Part shown: in pieces, positions 21,040 to 33,202 of the stretch | Layout: each line of letters starts with the position of its first letter | Position numbering within the stretch: the first letter of the stretch is position 1 | Source of the DNA: Rugalucina vietnamica | Taxonomy: Eukaryota; Mollusca; Bivalvia; Lucinida; Lucinidae | Reading direction: 5' to 3' | Assembly (NCBI GenBank): GCA_964017185.1 | Contig: OZ024880.1 | Span: 35,244,329-35,308,328, forward strand | Length of the DNA: 64,000 nucleotides | The notes under the pieces: model-generated | Databases searched by the model: none | What the model was told of the DNA's origin: nothing | The model's input: only the letters and a program-made list of their open reading frames with translations | Position numbers and translations under genes: made by a program

Positions 21040-22720
21040 TTTTATCTTGCCTGTTTTTGGTTATTTCCCATTTGGGTTTCGGTTTATAGACGGCTTAATG
21101 CTAATCAATTAATGTAAGTGCCATGTCCTTCAATCGCATCCATAATCCACCTTTACAAGCGGAAAGGAAATCCTCAAGTCTGTGACAGCCACAGAGGCAT
21201 GTCTCTCCTATCAATTGCTGGGGAGAAACTAGCAAATTCTGTTGAATCGCCTGAATGCTCATCTTGATCAGACGGGACATATCCCAGAAAGTTAAAGTGG
21301 ATTCAGAAAAGACAGAGGGATAGACATGATCTTCACAGCAAGACAGTTTCAGGAGAAATGCTAAGAATTGCATGTAGATCTTTACATGACATTTGTTGAC
21401 CTCACAAAAGCTTTTGACACAGTCGTTTTGGACTGGAAAATCATGGCCAAATTTGGCTGTTCACCCAGTTTCATAGCAATGGTGCAGCAATTTCATGATG
21501 GCATTCAGGCACGTGTGCAAAATGATGGAGAATTGTCTGAACCCTTTGACGTAACGAATTGGGTCAAACAGGGCTGTGTTATGGCTCCAACACTGTTCAG
21601 TATCATGTTTTCTGCCATGCTCATGGGTGCTTTTTAGGACAGTGATATTGGTTTCCAATCAGGTACCGTTTTGATGACATTATATATTCAACCTTAGCAG
21701 GTTGCAAGCCAACACTAAGGTGCAGGCTGATGTGCAGATGATATGAATAAGAATGCCAGCTATGAGGCAAAATGCAAAGAGCCATGGATCAAGTCCCTCA
21801 GTCATGTGATAACTATGATCTCACAATCAGCACAAAAAAGATGGAGGTTGTACGCCAACCAACACTTGGAAAACCGTACAATGAACCAACTATTACTGTT
21901 AATGGGCGAAAACTGAAAGTTCTTGATAAATTCACCTACCTGGGAAGCACTCTTTCCATAGCAGTGTACATTGATGATGAGGTCACTACCAGAATCGCAA
22001 AAGCCAGTGTGGCATTCGGAAGACTCCGTGCAAATGTCTGGGAGCGAAATGGAATCAAGCTTGGCACCAAGCTGAAATTCTACAAGGCTGCGGTAATGCC
22101 AACTCTCTTGTATGCATGTGAGACTTGGACAGTATACCAACGTCGTGCAAGGAGACTTAACCATTTCTACCTAGTAAGCTGTTTGAGAAAGCTGTTAACA
22201 ATCAAGTGACAAGGCAAGATTCCAGACACAGAGGTCCTGAAGAAAGCAGGGATGCAAAACATGCATGCAGTCTTAAAGCTAGCACAGCACAGCTAAGATG
22301 GACTGGCCATGTTTTAAGAATGCCTGGTGAGCGACTTCCAAAGAAAGTTACAGAAGAGAAAGCCAGAAGAAACGCCACAAAGACTCCCTCAAAGCCTCTG
22401 TGAAGGGTTTCGAAATACCAATACTAAGCATGAATAGGGTCTTGGGAACATACTGCACAGGTGTGATCAAAGTGGCGAGGTCTCATCAACAAAGGAGAAG
22501 CTCTCTATGAAGAAATGAGAATCTGTGAAGCTGGAAGCACAGAGAACGGAAAGCTAAGACCAATGGGCCACCAGCAGACTCCATGACATTGACTTGCCCT
22601 ACTTGCAACCGACAGTTTAGAGCAGAATTGGCCTGGTCAGCCATCAAATAACTCACCAACACACATGAACCTTATTCAAGAATTAATGATGGCCTTTCTC
22701 ATTAGTGAAAGACGACGACC
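21040..22720 (+). mobile_element. dead LINE copy upstream of gene A
   Basis: Same family as 11024-12650, opposite strand. Recognisable blocks include [59 protein letters not shown] and RWTGHVLRMP. The frame is broken several times and a deletion removes the YA of the catalytic YADD, so it cannot encode active enzyme. It is co-linear with the copy upstream of gene B. The stretch 22720-23290 is 3' flank shared between the duplicated units; no gene. Confidence 0.85.
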
Positions 22721-23084
22721 AGCATTACATTACCTCCAATGTAAAGGATAAAAGTGTGGTCTGATCAAATACGTCCGGAATAGCATGTTATTGCATGTCT
22801 AGAGCACCGCAAATAAACACGTAAAGGAAGTCTGGAAATTTATTTATTCTTAGAAGACATTTGATTGATCACTGGTTAGAAGAATATTTTGGATAACAGG
22901 ACCTTTTGACTCTTCTCCTAAGTTATGCGTAAACACTGCGGTCAGACAAATGTTTAAATTTGCATTGATTGGACATTTTCCTAAATAAATATGCGTGCAG
23001 TAATGCAGTGCTCGGTGAACGATGATACATGGTCAATGATATCTATTGCCGTCTAATAAGTACACATGTATGTAAGGCAATCTC

Positions 23085-23155
23085 CTCCCCTCCCCCCCCC
23101 CACCCCCCCAAAAAAAAAAATAATAATAATAAATAGAATAAAAAAATAAAATAGG
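23085..23155. repeat. low-complexity C-rich/A-rich tract
   Basis: ctcccctcccccccccc runs into poly-A and taa/taaa repeats. The counterpart in unit B is at 39045-39140. Confidence 0.8.
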
Positions 23156-23623
23156 GTAAAGCGGCAAATGGGATTTGAAAGTAACACCATTTAACAAGTA
23201 CAGTCTCATCAATATCTACAGAAACATGTACATTTGCACATTACATTTTACAAACATGGCTTACTAATGACTGAAAAGCCTTTAGGTTATGCTCATGTAA
23301 AATCGATTTAAGCCCCCACCCCCCACCCCCAGTTATTAATAACTGACCGTTCCAAGGCGGAACTGATGTGGTGATTCTCATTTAAGTTATCCAAATAATG
23401 AGTTTTATGTTGTATGACTTTGTGGCCACCCGAATATCATTTGGCTGTTTATTTAGTCCTCTGCATTTTATTTGTTTTGTCCAAGCTAGCACTATGACCA
23501 CCTCACTTCTATAGCTGCTCACCCTGCTTTCAGTTATACATGTTATACTTTGTTTCCTATATTCTATATTTCTTAATATGATTTCCCTTATTGCTTGTTT
23601 ATATTTGTGAATATAAGATCCAC

Positions 23624-25068
23624 ACTGCAGAAGCTGAGGGTGAGCAAATTGCCATGTAAGATCGATTTAAGCCCGCCAGTAATTTTATATTACTGATCGT
23701 TCCAAGGCGATACTTCTGTGGTGGTTCTTTTTGTTTTATGTCTTGGTGTTTAAAAAAAATGTGCTGTTGGCGCCTTATATATGTTTTCATATTTTAGTTA
23801 AGTTGAGGTAACTGAGTGGCCACCTATTGAGAAAATAGCTGCTCATGCGGTTTACGATGTGTTTTCATGTTATACGAGGGGTGTTCTTTAATACTTGTCA
23901 TTTGCTTGATTTCTTTTCCCGTGGACTAACAATGAGAATGCTGTTTATATGTGGTGAAAGGTAAATCTTTTTATCAGATTAGTATGAAAATTATTACTCT
24001 CTTACGCACGACCCTATAGTAATCGCAGTCAAAAACAGGGTACAGTAATGACACTGCGTTGTTTTCCAGTAAATTTAAGATATGCAATTTCGATCACGAG
24101 TGTAGAAAATATCAAATTTATGGTTATCTTAATTTTGTCTTAAAATTGTTCTAAATGGATAATCGCTGTAAATTGCTAAACTCGCAATTTAACATTTACG
24201 TCAGGTTTATGGTAAGCAGGCGCACAGTTTCTACAGTTTCTAGGACAGCTGTTCGTCTCTAAAATTACAGAAACCCAGCCAAATTTTCTGATTGAAAACA
24301 TCTACCAAAACGCTTTTTAAAAATATCAAGTAAACAGATTTTGGGAAGTTGTAGTGGTATTTGCACATATGAATACATTGTGGTATGGTCGCCTCGTTCA
24401 AAAGAATTTTGTACTATTTTTTCAAAATGTTGCAACTTATAAATCAATGTTTTAGATGATAAACAACCCAAAACGTGTATCAATGGAATTAGCAAAGACC
24501 TGACACATAGCAGCATTAACAGTTTGGATCAGTCATAACTGGAAATGAAATTATGAGGCTCTGAAACTTCTATACCGACGTTCTTTCATTTTACAATTCA
24601 TAACAAACAGACGTAATGCTATGTTTACAGTTCTCGTAAAGTTTGCAATTTCTGCAAATAACTTTTTGCCTATGTGTTAGAAAGGTAATGAAGACTCCGC
24701 AAGTATAAAATGGTTCTTCTAACCATTGTAATTCAAACATTATATACTGTATTTTGGGACTGGGTAAAGTACGTGTATGCAGTGTCATAAAGGTGCCCCT
24801 CTTCAGAGGCTCAGTTTGCAATCATTAATTGTATCATCATAAAATGGTCGGGTGGTGTCGATATCGCAAAGTATCTATTTATAACTATAAAGTTATTTTC
24901 TTCTTGTACAGAAGCTGGTTTAGGAGAAAATGAGTCGATGACAAGAATTAAAGAACACCCCTCGTAAGTACCTGATTGTTAGTTTGGTTTTTTTCCCACT
25001 TCGGTTTTTGGAGTGGGAATCTTTTTCTGATTGCACCTTTTCCTGACCTTTGCCTACTTGTACCGTTT
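23624..25068 (+). mobile_element. F6 dispersed repeat, split by a mariner-like insert
   Basis: Left part 23624-23874 (aagcccgccagtaattttat, gatcgttccaaggcgatact, tggccacctattgagaaaat) and right part 24965-25068 (aagtacctgattgtt to gcctacttgtacc) are continuous in the intact copy at 46346-46682. A diverged F6 stretch also lies at 23292-23420. Confidence 0.75.
23875..24964. mobile_element. Tc1/mariner-like element, 1,090 bp, TA-flanked
   Basis: Inverted ends cgaggggtgttctttaat (left) and attaaagaacacccctcg (right), continuing imperfectly for about 26 bp (cttgtcat). TA lies on both sides (23873-23874, 24965-24966). The intact F6 copy at 46577 shows the empty site, ggtataagtacctg. The size suits a mariner-type element, but no frame I can read encodes a DDE transposase, so it is non-autonomous or decayed. 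Confidence 0.75.
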
Positions 25069-25139
25069 TGTATACTGGATTTAATTATTCATTTTTCCAT
25101 TCACTTTAATATACGCCTAGCTGTAAAATACTGTTAAAT

Positions 25140-25374
25140 GAGCCTGTGCATGAGAAAACCAACAATTTGGGGTTCCGACCAGGTCTGACACAAACCAGGC
25201 TGCACAGTCACACAATAAAGCTAGAAGCTTGAAATTTCGGATTTAAGTAGATGAGGAATTGTACTATCCGAGTAGCGAAAACAAAGGCGCTGATCAGCTT
25301 CGCGGTTACCGCGAAGCTGATCTGCGCCTTTGTTTTCGCCTAGGCAAAAATCCGGTTTTCTCACGATGCGGCTC
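25140..25374 (+). mobile_element. F1 foldback copy, 235 bp
   Basis: Starts gagcctgtgcatgagaaaac and ends cacgatgcggctc. Perfect core: gctgatcagcttcgcggtta with its mirror ccgcgaagctgatctgcgcc. Confidence 0.9.
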
Positions 25375-25475
25375 AATTTAATTATTTCAAGCACGCAAGG
25401 TAATAATGAGGTTTCTCCATATTTTAACATCTCATTAGATAAACAATGAAATTTTGCTCATGAAATCGGGGTTGC

Positions 25476-26235
25476 ATGCTAAACATGGCTGCCATGCTCA
25501 CAAATGCTCAAAAATATGTTTCTCAAGAAGCTGATAATTTGATATCTTTATTATTTGCTGATGATGTAGCTGGCTTTTCTGATACCGTTAGACGACTTCA
25601 ACGCATCATTGATACTATTGCAAATTTTTGTGATCTAATTGATATGAAAATAAATTTAGAAAACAACTAAAATTATAGTATTTAGAAATGGTGGATTTTT
25701 GAAAGATATTGAAAAATGGTTTTATAAAGGAGATCCAGTTGGAGTTGTTTCTTTTTATAAGTATCTTGGAATGTATTTTACTCCGAAACTGGTTTGGTCA
25801 AAAACAAAAGATATGCTCTCCAAACAAGCCAGATATCAAAGAAAGTTTGGACGGTTTATGTTTAAATTGTTTGACACTATGGTAAAGCCAATACTTTGTT
25901 ATGGTTCTGAAATATGGGGGTTTACGTACTCTGAAGTACATGTATAATTAAAAAAAAACAACACACAAACGGTTTTGTAAAAGATATTGTAGTTTATCAC
26001 CTAATGTTGCCGACTTTTTTTGCACTAGGAGAATGTGCCAGGTTACCATTATGTACTACTTATATGTCAAATTGTATCAAATATTGGCTGAGACTTTTAC
26101 GTATGCAAGAATCTAGATACTCGAAGCAATGTTATTTTATGTTAAAACGACTTGATGAAGAAGGTAGGAAGACATGGGCTAGCAGTTTTCGTATATTCGG
26201 TTGTTTGTTTCTGTTCGAATGGATTTGGTGGGTAT
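25476..26235 (+). pseudogene. fragment of a second non-LTR reverse transcriptase family
   Basis: Across three broken frames the translation reads SLLFADDVAGFSDTVRRLQ (catalytic FADD), VVSFYKYLGMYFTPKLVWS, MVKPILCYGSEIWGFTYS and then GECARLPLCTTYMSNCIKYW. These are conserved palm, thumb and C-terminal segments of invertebrate non-LTR elements. It differs from the 11024/21040/35830 family. There are frameshifts near 25668 and 25945; nothing remains upstream of the palm. Confidence 0.75.
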
Positions 26236-26254
26236 GGACTTCCGATCACCTAGA

Positions 26255-26550
26255 GTTCTAGGTATTTGACGGCACGGCTATGTTTTTGATCTTGGTTCAC
26301 GTCCTCGGCTAACCACCGTGGTCATGGCGGGAGTTATCCGTCCGAGTTTAAATGAGCGGGAAAAACATTGGTTAAGCAATGCTGGCCTTTGCATTTGGTT
26401 CAACTATCTGACAGATACTGGAATTGAATCTACAAGTTTCCAATCGCAAGCCCATCACACTACCAGCCCAGTACAGAAGATAGTATATTCTGAACTGGAC
26501 CCAATGCACACGAGTTACCCATCTCTGCCTAGACCTGGTGATTCAGACAT
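26255..26550 (+). repeat. dispersed repeat carrying the empty site of the miniature LTR element
   Basis: Aligns with 9230-9292 joined to 9687-9760 (aggtatttgacggcacggct, gtcctcggctaaccaccgtg) and with 10000-10213. There is no insert at the point where the 394-bp element sits. Confidence 0.65.
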
Positions 26551-26686
26551 CGAGTCCTACTTATGGTCGGCACCTGCGAAGATCAGACTTACCGAAATTA
26601 TAAGATGAGTGCAACTACTTTTTTTATCATTTCTCACTTGTTTAATCACAACACCTGAAGCAATTCCAGAGTCAAAACGTATTAAA

Positions 26687-27000
26687 AGGTACAAGTAGGC
26701 AAAGATCAGGAAAAGGCGCAATCAGAAAGAGATTCCCACTCCAAAAACCGAGGTGGGAAAAAACCAAACTAACAATCAGGCACTTATACCATGAAACATA
26801 TCGTAAGCCGAATGAGCAGCTATAGCTATTTTCCCAATAGGTGGCCACTCAGTTACCTTAATTAAAAATATGAAAACATACATAAGGCGCCAACAGCACA
26901 AAAAAAATTAAACACCAATACATAAAACAAAAAGAACCACCACAGAAGTATCGCCTTGGAACGATCAGTAACACAAAGTTACTGGCGGGTTTAAACCGGT
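26687..27000 (-). mobile_element. F6 dispersed repeat
   Basis: Reverse copy: aggtacaagtaggcaaagat, ttcccactccaaaaaccgag, attttcccaataggtggcca, cgccttggaacgatcagtaa, actggcgggttta. Near full length. Confidence 0.75.
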
Positions 27001-27564
27001 TTTACAGGATGAGTGAGAAAAAGGAAACTTCAGGCTCGTTTTCATTATTCAAGTCTCATCCTTGGCTCAGAAATTTAATAGTCTGAATGCTTGCCTATGA
27101 TTTCCTTGTCTGATCCTCAATTACAATTGTACATGTATATTATTTTTATTATATTATACCCTAGCTGTATTGTAATCACAAACAGTGTATTTAAAACATC
27201 GTTCAACTGTAATATGTTCCGGCCTTTCTAAGGCCGTTGCTTTGTTAAGGAACGGACCGAGGAATATTTGGCGCTGGGGTGAGAGATTGCGGGTTCGAAG
27301 TCAAAAGTAACTCGCAATAATGCTTTGAATGTTTAATTCTTTTTTGTTTCAAATCAAAGAAGCCTACAAACTAAGAGTGTGATTTTTTTTTCTTAAGATT
27401 TTCGGTAAAAGATGGCCCAATGTCTTCAGATTTAAGTGCTTTTTGCCTTAGATATACAAACCAGTCCGCTCAAATAGACTGGGGAGGAGACCGATCTTCG
27501 TACATACCGTGGCAAATTACAGTTTAGTGCAGGATCAAGAAAATGATGTCCATCTACAACATAT

Positions 27565-27787
27565 GAGCAGCGACGCAAGAAAACGGGTCTTCGGTCTGAC
27601 ACAAACCAGCCTGTACAGTCACAGAAGCTAGAAGAGGCTGATTTTTTTTTTTTTTTTTTGTAGAAAGAAGAAGAGGAGTTTTATTATCCGTGTAGCGAAA
27701 ACAAAGGCACTGATCAGCCTCGCAGATACTGCGAAGCTGATCTGCGCCTTTGATTTCGCAAATACAATATTTTGGTTTTCTTATAAC
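27565..27787 (+). mobile_element. F1 foldback copy, decayed
   Basis: gagcagcgacgcaagaaaac at the left; a poly-T run replaces part of the long arm; the right terminus is lost after tattttggttttct. Counterpart of 14122-14369. Confidence 0.75.
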
Positions 27788-27878
27788 ATATGTGATCTTT
27801 AGATTTTTGTCATGCCCGTACTATTGGGTTGGTGTGTGCGCTGATTTTTGAACACGTTATATAGCATGTTGATGTGGT

Positions 27879-28114
27879 TTATAGCAGTGGCACCAATTGA
27901 CAGACTTCTCCACTAGGTAGTGCCGCCAGGACAGGTACTACCTCCGCCAGCCTCATCAGTTCATTGTCATTGTCATTTTTCAGGACTTGCAAAGTTTTGC
28001 CGGTCAGTGGTTCCGGGCAGGTTACGGTGACGGTCTCTAGGGGTGCCGGGGCGGTAGTGACCATCCCACACAGGGCTCCGTCGACAGTGACAACCAGGTC
28101 ATGGAAATCATCAG
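27879..28114 (-). CDS. gene B last exon, second half of lectin-like domain
   Basis: 236 bp, acceptor tgtttcag. DDFHDLVVTVDGALCG, VTVTCPEPLTGKTLQVLKND, MRLAEVVPVLAALPSGE, stop TAA. Confidence 0.85.
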
Positions 28115-31100
28115 CTGAAACAAGACATTGCACAAAGTATAGAAAGTGTGTGCATTTTAGTCTCAGTCGTCGTCGGCCTCTCACCCCCATCACGAGAGAG
28201 AGCAACCAAAGATGACCAAGATCGAACCATACATGTGCCAAGACACGTGAATACATTTATCTGCGAAGGGACGCCGAGAACATGTTGACATGTTGACAGT
28301 AAATCTACCATATAATGTAATGGTTAACTTTACATGTATTATAAGCATGTCTTTATGACGTAACATTCGACAAAATATCTAGATAGTACCATCACAGATC
28401 GTTTTCATTATAAATGCAAAACGGGCAATAAAACAGTAAAATTATTCTTTTGGATCAGCTACCAAAAGGTCTGCAATCACATTAAAGTTGCCCAAGAAAA
28501 CAGACAACAGGGTTATATTGTCCAACCCAGCCAGACTAACATACACATCAACACCAAATTTATCCAAAATACCAGCCCACATCTTTTCGCTTATGTGTGA
28601 CGAGGCCTTTAATGTTATGTCCCAGCTGAAAGAAAAATACTGAATGCGATAATGAATCCCAAACATGTAGGTAACTTTATATACTCCTCAAAAAATTCTA
28701 AGGGCCAATGTATTATTTCCCATATATTGTAGTTTCAGGTACCCCAAGTTCAGCTCAAATTAAATTGGAATCCAAAAGGACGCAGATACCCCTTTGCATT
28801 TGCATTAGTTTTTATATTGCATGGAAGGTTATGAATGTAAGAAATTTGAAACAGAAAACACCCTGCCAAAACATGTATGGAATTTTTGGCAAATCTGACT
28901 TTTTTTCCAAAAATTGGCATTTTTTTGAAAATCAGCTAAAACGTGACATTTACACGCAAGTGTGAATTTCACAGTAACAACATTTGCTGCAATGCCTTTA
29001 AAAGTGATTTTCATGGAAAAATCAAACTTAAGTTGAATTGACGTGAATCTGTGGACTTTCAGAAAAATGCCATAATTTCAGGATTTTTGAAAAAAAAATG
29101 CAAAAACTGTTCCATGGACTTTGGGAGGACATATGCTTTTTCAAACTTCTTTTAGTCGGTTACTTCGAAGCATTATATGAAACAAATCAAATGAAACAGG
29201 CATTCTGTGACCTTGGGTAGTGCCATTAAATTTTGGTTAAGAATTGAGTGCTTTACACAAGGATATATGGAAAATATTACAGTGGCCCTTAGATTTTTTT
29301 AGAAGTATAGTTATCATAAATTTCTAGAGAGTGACATGTATAAAATGTACAGCTGTGTTGGCTTCAAGTACACTTTCTGACCAGGGGTTAACTCACCAGG
29401 ATCTCCGGCGTCTGAACTTGTAAGGTGGACAGCAGTAACGGTTTCCGTGCATTGGAACTCTAACTCCCACCATGCAAAGGTACTGAAATCTCCATTTTCA
29501 ACATACGCAAACGTAGCGGGGTTACCGTCGACCGCCGCCCAGGGCGGGTTGTGGGCATCTGGTGATACAAAGCCTCCGGGCTCGTCAGTCGCAGTAGGAG
29601 CACTATGTGAAGCACCACCGAGAGGACCAAGCTGTCCGGGACTCGCTAGAATACAACAGAATACAACAAGTGGATTGGGACTTATAAATCTTTCAGAGAT
29701 CATAAACAAAGAAAGTCAACTCATCCGCGTCGGGGTTTCAGGTATGACGTATTTACCACAAAGTTTTAAACATTACTGCTTATTTCAACATGCAACGCTA
29801 TATCCAATGTGCTAGAATGCATCGGTACTGATTACAGTTTAAAACTGTTGTTGACCTGATCGTGCAAAAAACTGCATAACCTTATTACCATGCATTTATA
29901 AATCGACCGTACAACCAGCTGATTTTGGTATTGAGGCAAGACATGTTTTGATTGTTGATTGTGTGTTTGACGTTTCACTCAACAGCTAAGGTCACATGGA
30001 GTTGAGATGCCGACTTAATGTCTCGTCCGAATGACTGGATACGCCCAGGATCGAACCAACGACCCCTGCTTTACCAGGCGAGTGGTTTAGCCACTATGCT
30101 ACAAAGGTTTCTGTTGAAATTTTGTCCAAAAGGCACATTCTGGATTTTGTTCAGAGGGTTTTGACAGAACTCCGTGTCAGAGTGTTGTGTCAGAGTGTTG
30201 TTGCCCAGTTGTTCAAAACCTCGTTAGCTTAACGGTGTCGTTAGGCCCTCGATTTGTTAGCTAAATATCGACTTCAAAAGCAAATACACTGTTATTTTTT
30301 GTTGAAAAAAATGTGAGAATCCTTTGCAATGCTGCAAAGGATTCTCACTTTTTTTTTCAACAAAAAATAACAGTGTATTTGTAATATTGCCATTTGAAAT
30401 TTTAGGGAATCTTTAACTAATGACATCGTTAATTTTGAACAACTGGGCCCAGATTTTTGCAGTTCACATGCACATAGACGACAGTCATGTTGGGAGGAAG
30501 CCACTGCTTCCTGAGTATTAACCGCTACTATAAACTACATGTATATTACTATGATAGTAATTGTGTCTTTCCCAATGACACACCTACGTATTTCCCACCC
30601 CTTCCCTCTCCGTCCTGGGTCCTTTGCTGTACACCACAAGACCACCGAGCTACCCTGTACCGATTGATTTCGCGACTGCTATTTAGCCGTGTAATATCGA
30701 TGACCTTATTTTATGAGACAGAAAGACAGATAGACGAGAGAGAGAGACAGACAGACAGACAGACGAACAGACAGACTTTCATTTCCAGCACTGGCCAGAT
30801 ACATGTATGTGATATTGAGCAAATATTTGAAAAAAATGCATTGAGACATGGTACCTAAAAGAAAATGGTAACCATAATGTAAAATAAATCTAATTGCTGT
30901 GACTCATTTAAGCCTGTCGTCCTATTTATTGGGCACAGGCAAACAGTATAGTTCCAGACGTGACGCCGCGACACGCGTCGTCCCATTCCGCGGCGTCCCA
31001 CCTGGGGCTTTTCTGTTTGCTTTAAAGGATTTCGTCGAAAAGTTAGACTTAGGTATCTCAAATTGTCACAAAGGGGTTCATGAGAACTAACCACAGATCC

Positions 31101-33027
31101 TAGTTTCGCACTCCACACAGCCGTGCTGACATGTACAAGTGAAGCATCCATCTCCTGATGTGAACATGTCTCCGTGTGAATGGTTCATTCCACTATACAT
31201 ACAGCCTGTAAAACATATACTAGTACCTCTTACACCTGATTGTTGGTTGTATTGAGGTCTTACGTCCCAATCAACAGCTAAGGTCATATGGACTCGGGTC
31301 ACACCCGAAGGACTGGAAAAGCCCTGAATCAAACTAACGATCACTTATCCCTGGTTTACAAGGCGAGTGGCTTTACAGCTACGCCACGCAGGCATCTGTC
31401 TTGCATCCGTCTTTGATTATGCATCAGGCATGTCATAGCTCTGTGTGTTGTCGGAAATTCTGTATTGTCAGCAGGGTCTCCAGATCAATTTATACTTGTA
31501 CTCACGGACTTTAGAAACGTTGCACGTGTATCTTTAATATTGACGGTCTCTCTCAGAATACATGGTATTCCCGAAAAGATAATTCTTGAACTATAAATTA
31601 AGTCGCATCGTGAGAAAACCGGACTTTTGCCTATGGAAAAACAAAGGCGCAGATCAGCTTCGCAGTAACTGCGAAGCTGATCAGCGCCTTTGTTTTCGCT
31701 ACACGGATAGTACAATTTCTCTTCTTCTTAAATCCGAAATTTCAAACTTCTGGCCTGCTTCTGTGACTATACATGTCAGTTTGTGTCAGACCTGGTCGGA
31801 AACACCGAAGACCGGTTTTCTCGCGTCGCGGCTCAAATGCGCGATAATCAAACCTTCATTGCAAGTGTTGTTGGTGCAAGCCACAAGACCATGATTACAG
31901 ACACACATGTTACAGACATCAACAAAGCTTTCTCCATGGGCGTAGGTCACACTTTTGTGGCTGCATTCTACAATACAACACAATACAATACAATACAGTA
32001 CGATACAATACAATACAATTCAATACAATACAATACAATACAATACAATACAATACAATACAATACAATACAATACAATACAATACAATACAATACAATA
32101 CAATACAATACAACACAATACAATACACGGCAGTTCCCGTAGCCGAGTGGTTAAGAGCGCTGATATTTCATTGCTGCTCTATCATCTCACCGAGCTGTGT
32201 CTGGTGTGTGTTCGAGCCCAACACGAGGTAGGCGTGTCAGGTGGTTTTTCTAGGGGTTCTCCCGTTTTCGCCCCACCTACTGATTGGCCTGTCTCATATG
32301 AGCTGAAATAATATTGAAAGGGGTGTTAAATTGAACAAGAAAATACAGTACAATATTAACACTGCAATACAACACAATACAAAATTCTATTTAAGCCAAT
32401 ACGTCTTTCGCAGAAATTAGTTTCTTTCATTTTGGGTCTAGGAGAAAGCGGCTTCCCTCATTTTTAAGTTGGAAAACCTCCGACTGAGAATACTCGTAAT
32501 CTGGTACATTTTGAGTCTTGACATAGCGCGAAGTAGTCTTAGTAGAAAAAAAATGAGCCGCGACGCGAGAAAACCGGTCTTCGGGGTTTCCGACCAGGTC
32601 CGACATAAACCGTTCAGTGCAGTCATAGAAGAAAGCTAGAATCTTGAATTTTTGGGTATATGTAGAGGAAGCATTATACTATCCGTGTAGCGAAAACAAA
32701 GGCGCTGATCAGCTGTGCAGTTACTGCACAGCTGGTCTGTGCCTTTGTTTTCGCATAGGCAAAATCCGGTTTTCTCCGGTTTAAATAGAAGAAGAAAAAA
32801 GTCAAACCTTCATTGCACAAGTTGTTGGTGCATGCAACTAACCCATTATTACAGACACAAGTGTTGCACAAGTCTTCGAACGTCTGTCCATGGCTGTAGT
32901 TAACGCTTTTGTGACTGCAGCCTGTATAAAAAGAGGGAGAGATATTCATCCAGCTATTTACATGACATTTAGGCGTGCATGTTTTACAATAGCTATTGTC
33001 CTGCATATTGGAGTTACCCGTTTGTCA

Positions 33028-33105
<78 letters not shown>

Positions 33106-33155
33106 GAACTGACTGTCACTTCAACTCATTTCAAACGAAACAATTTCAATTGTAA

Positions 33156-33202
<47 letters not shown>

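Larger units (their letters stand above)
13795..23285. other. segmental duplication, unit A
   Basis: This unit matches 27197-39280 in the same order and orientation: 3' flank (catcgttcaacggtaat), F1 copy, lectin exons, (TACAA)n, SINE, (TC)n, promoter, dead LINE, and LINE 3' flank up to ttactaatgactgaaaagcc. Unit A is shorter because it lacks several insertions found in unit B. Both boundaries are approximate. Confidence 0.85.

Noticed and set aside
24265-24821. Transposase in the mariner-like insert
   Set aside because: The two minus-strand frames show no DDE/D motif or helix-turn-helix pattern that I can recognise.
28442-28666. Minus-strand frame of 74 codons (GVDVYVSLAGLDNITLLSVF) in the gene B intron
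   Set aside because: Hydrophobic and absent from gene A, but no domain, start context or splice sites can be shown; possibly a fragment of an unrecognised element.
31719-31800. Many 60-80 codon frames reading ENKGADQLRSYCEADLRLCF
   Set aside because: All are translations of the F1 foldback arms and recur at each copy on both strands.
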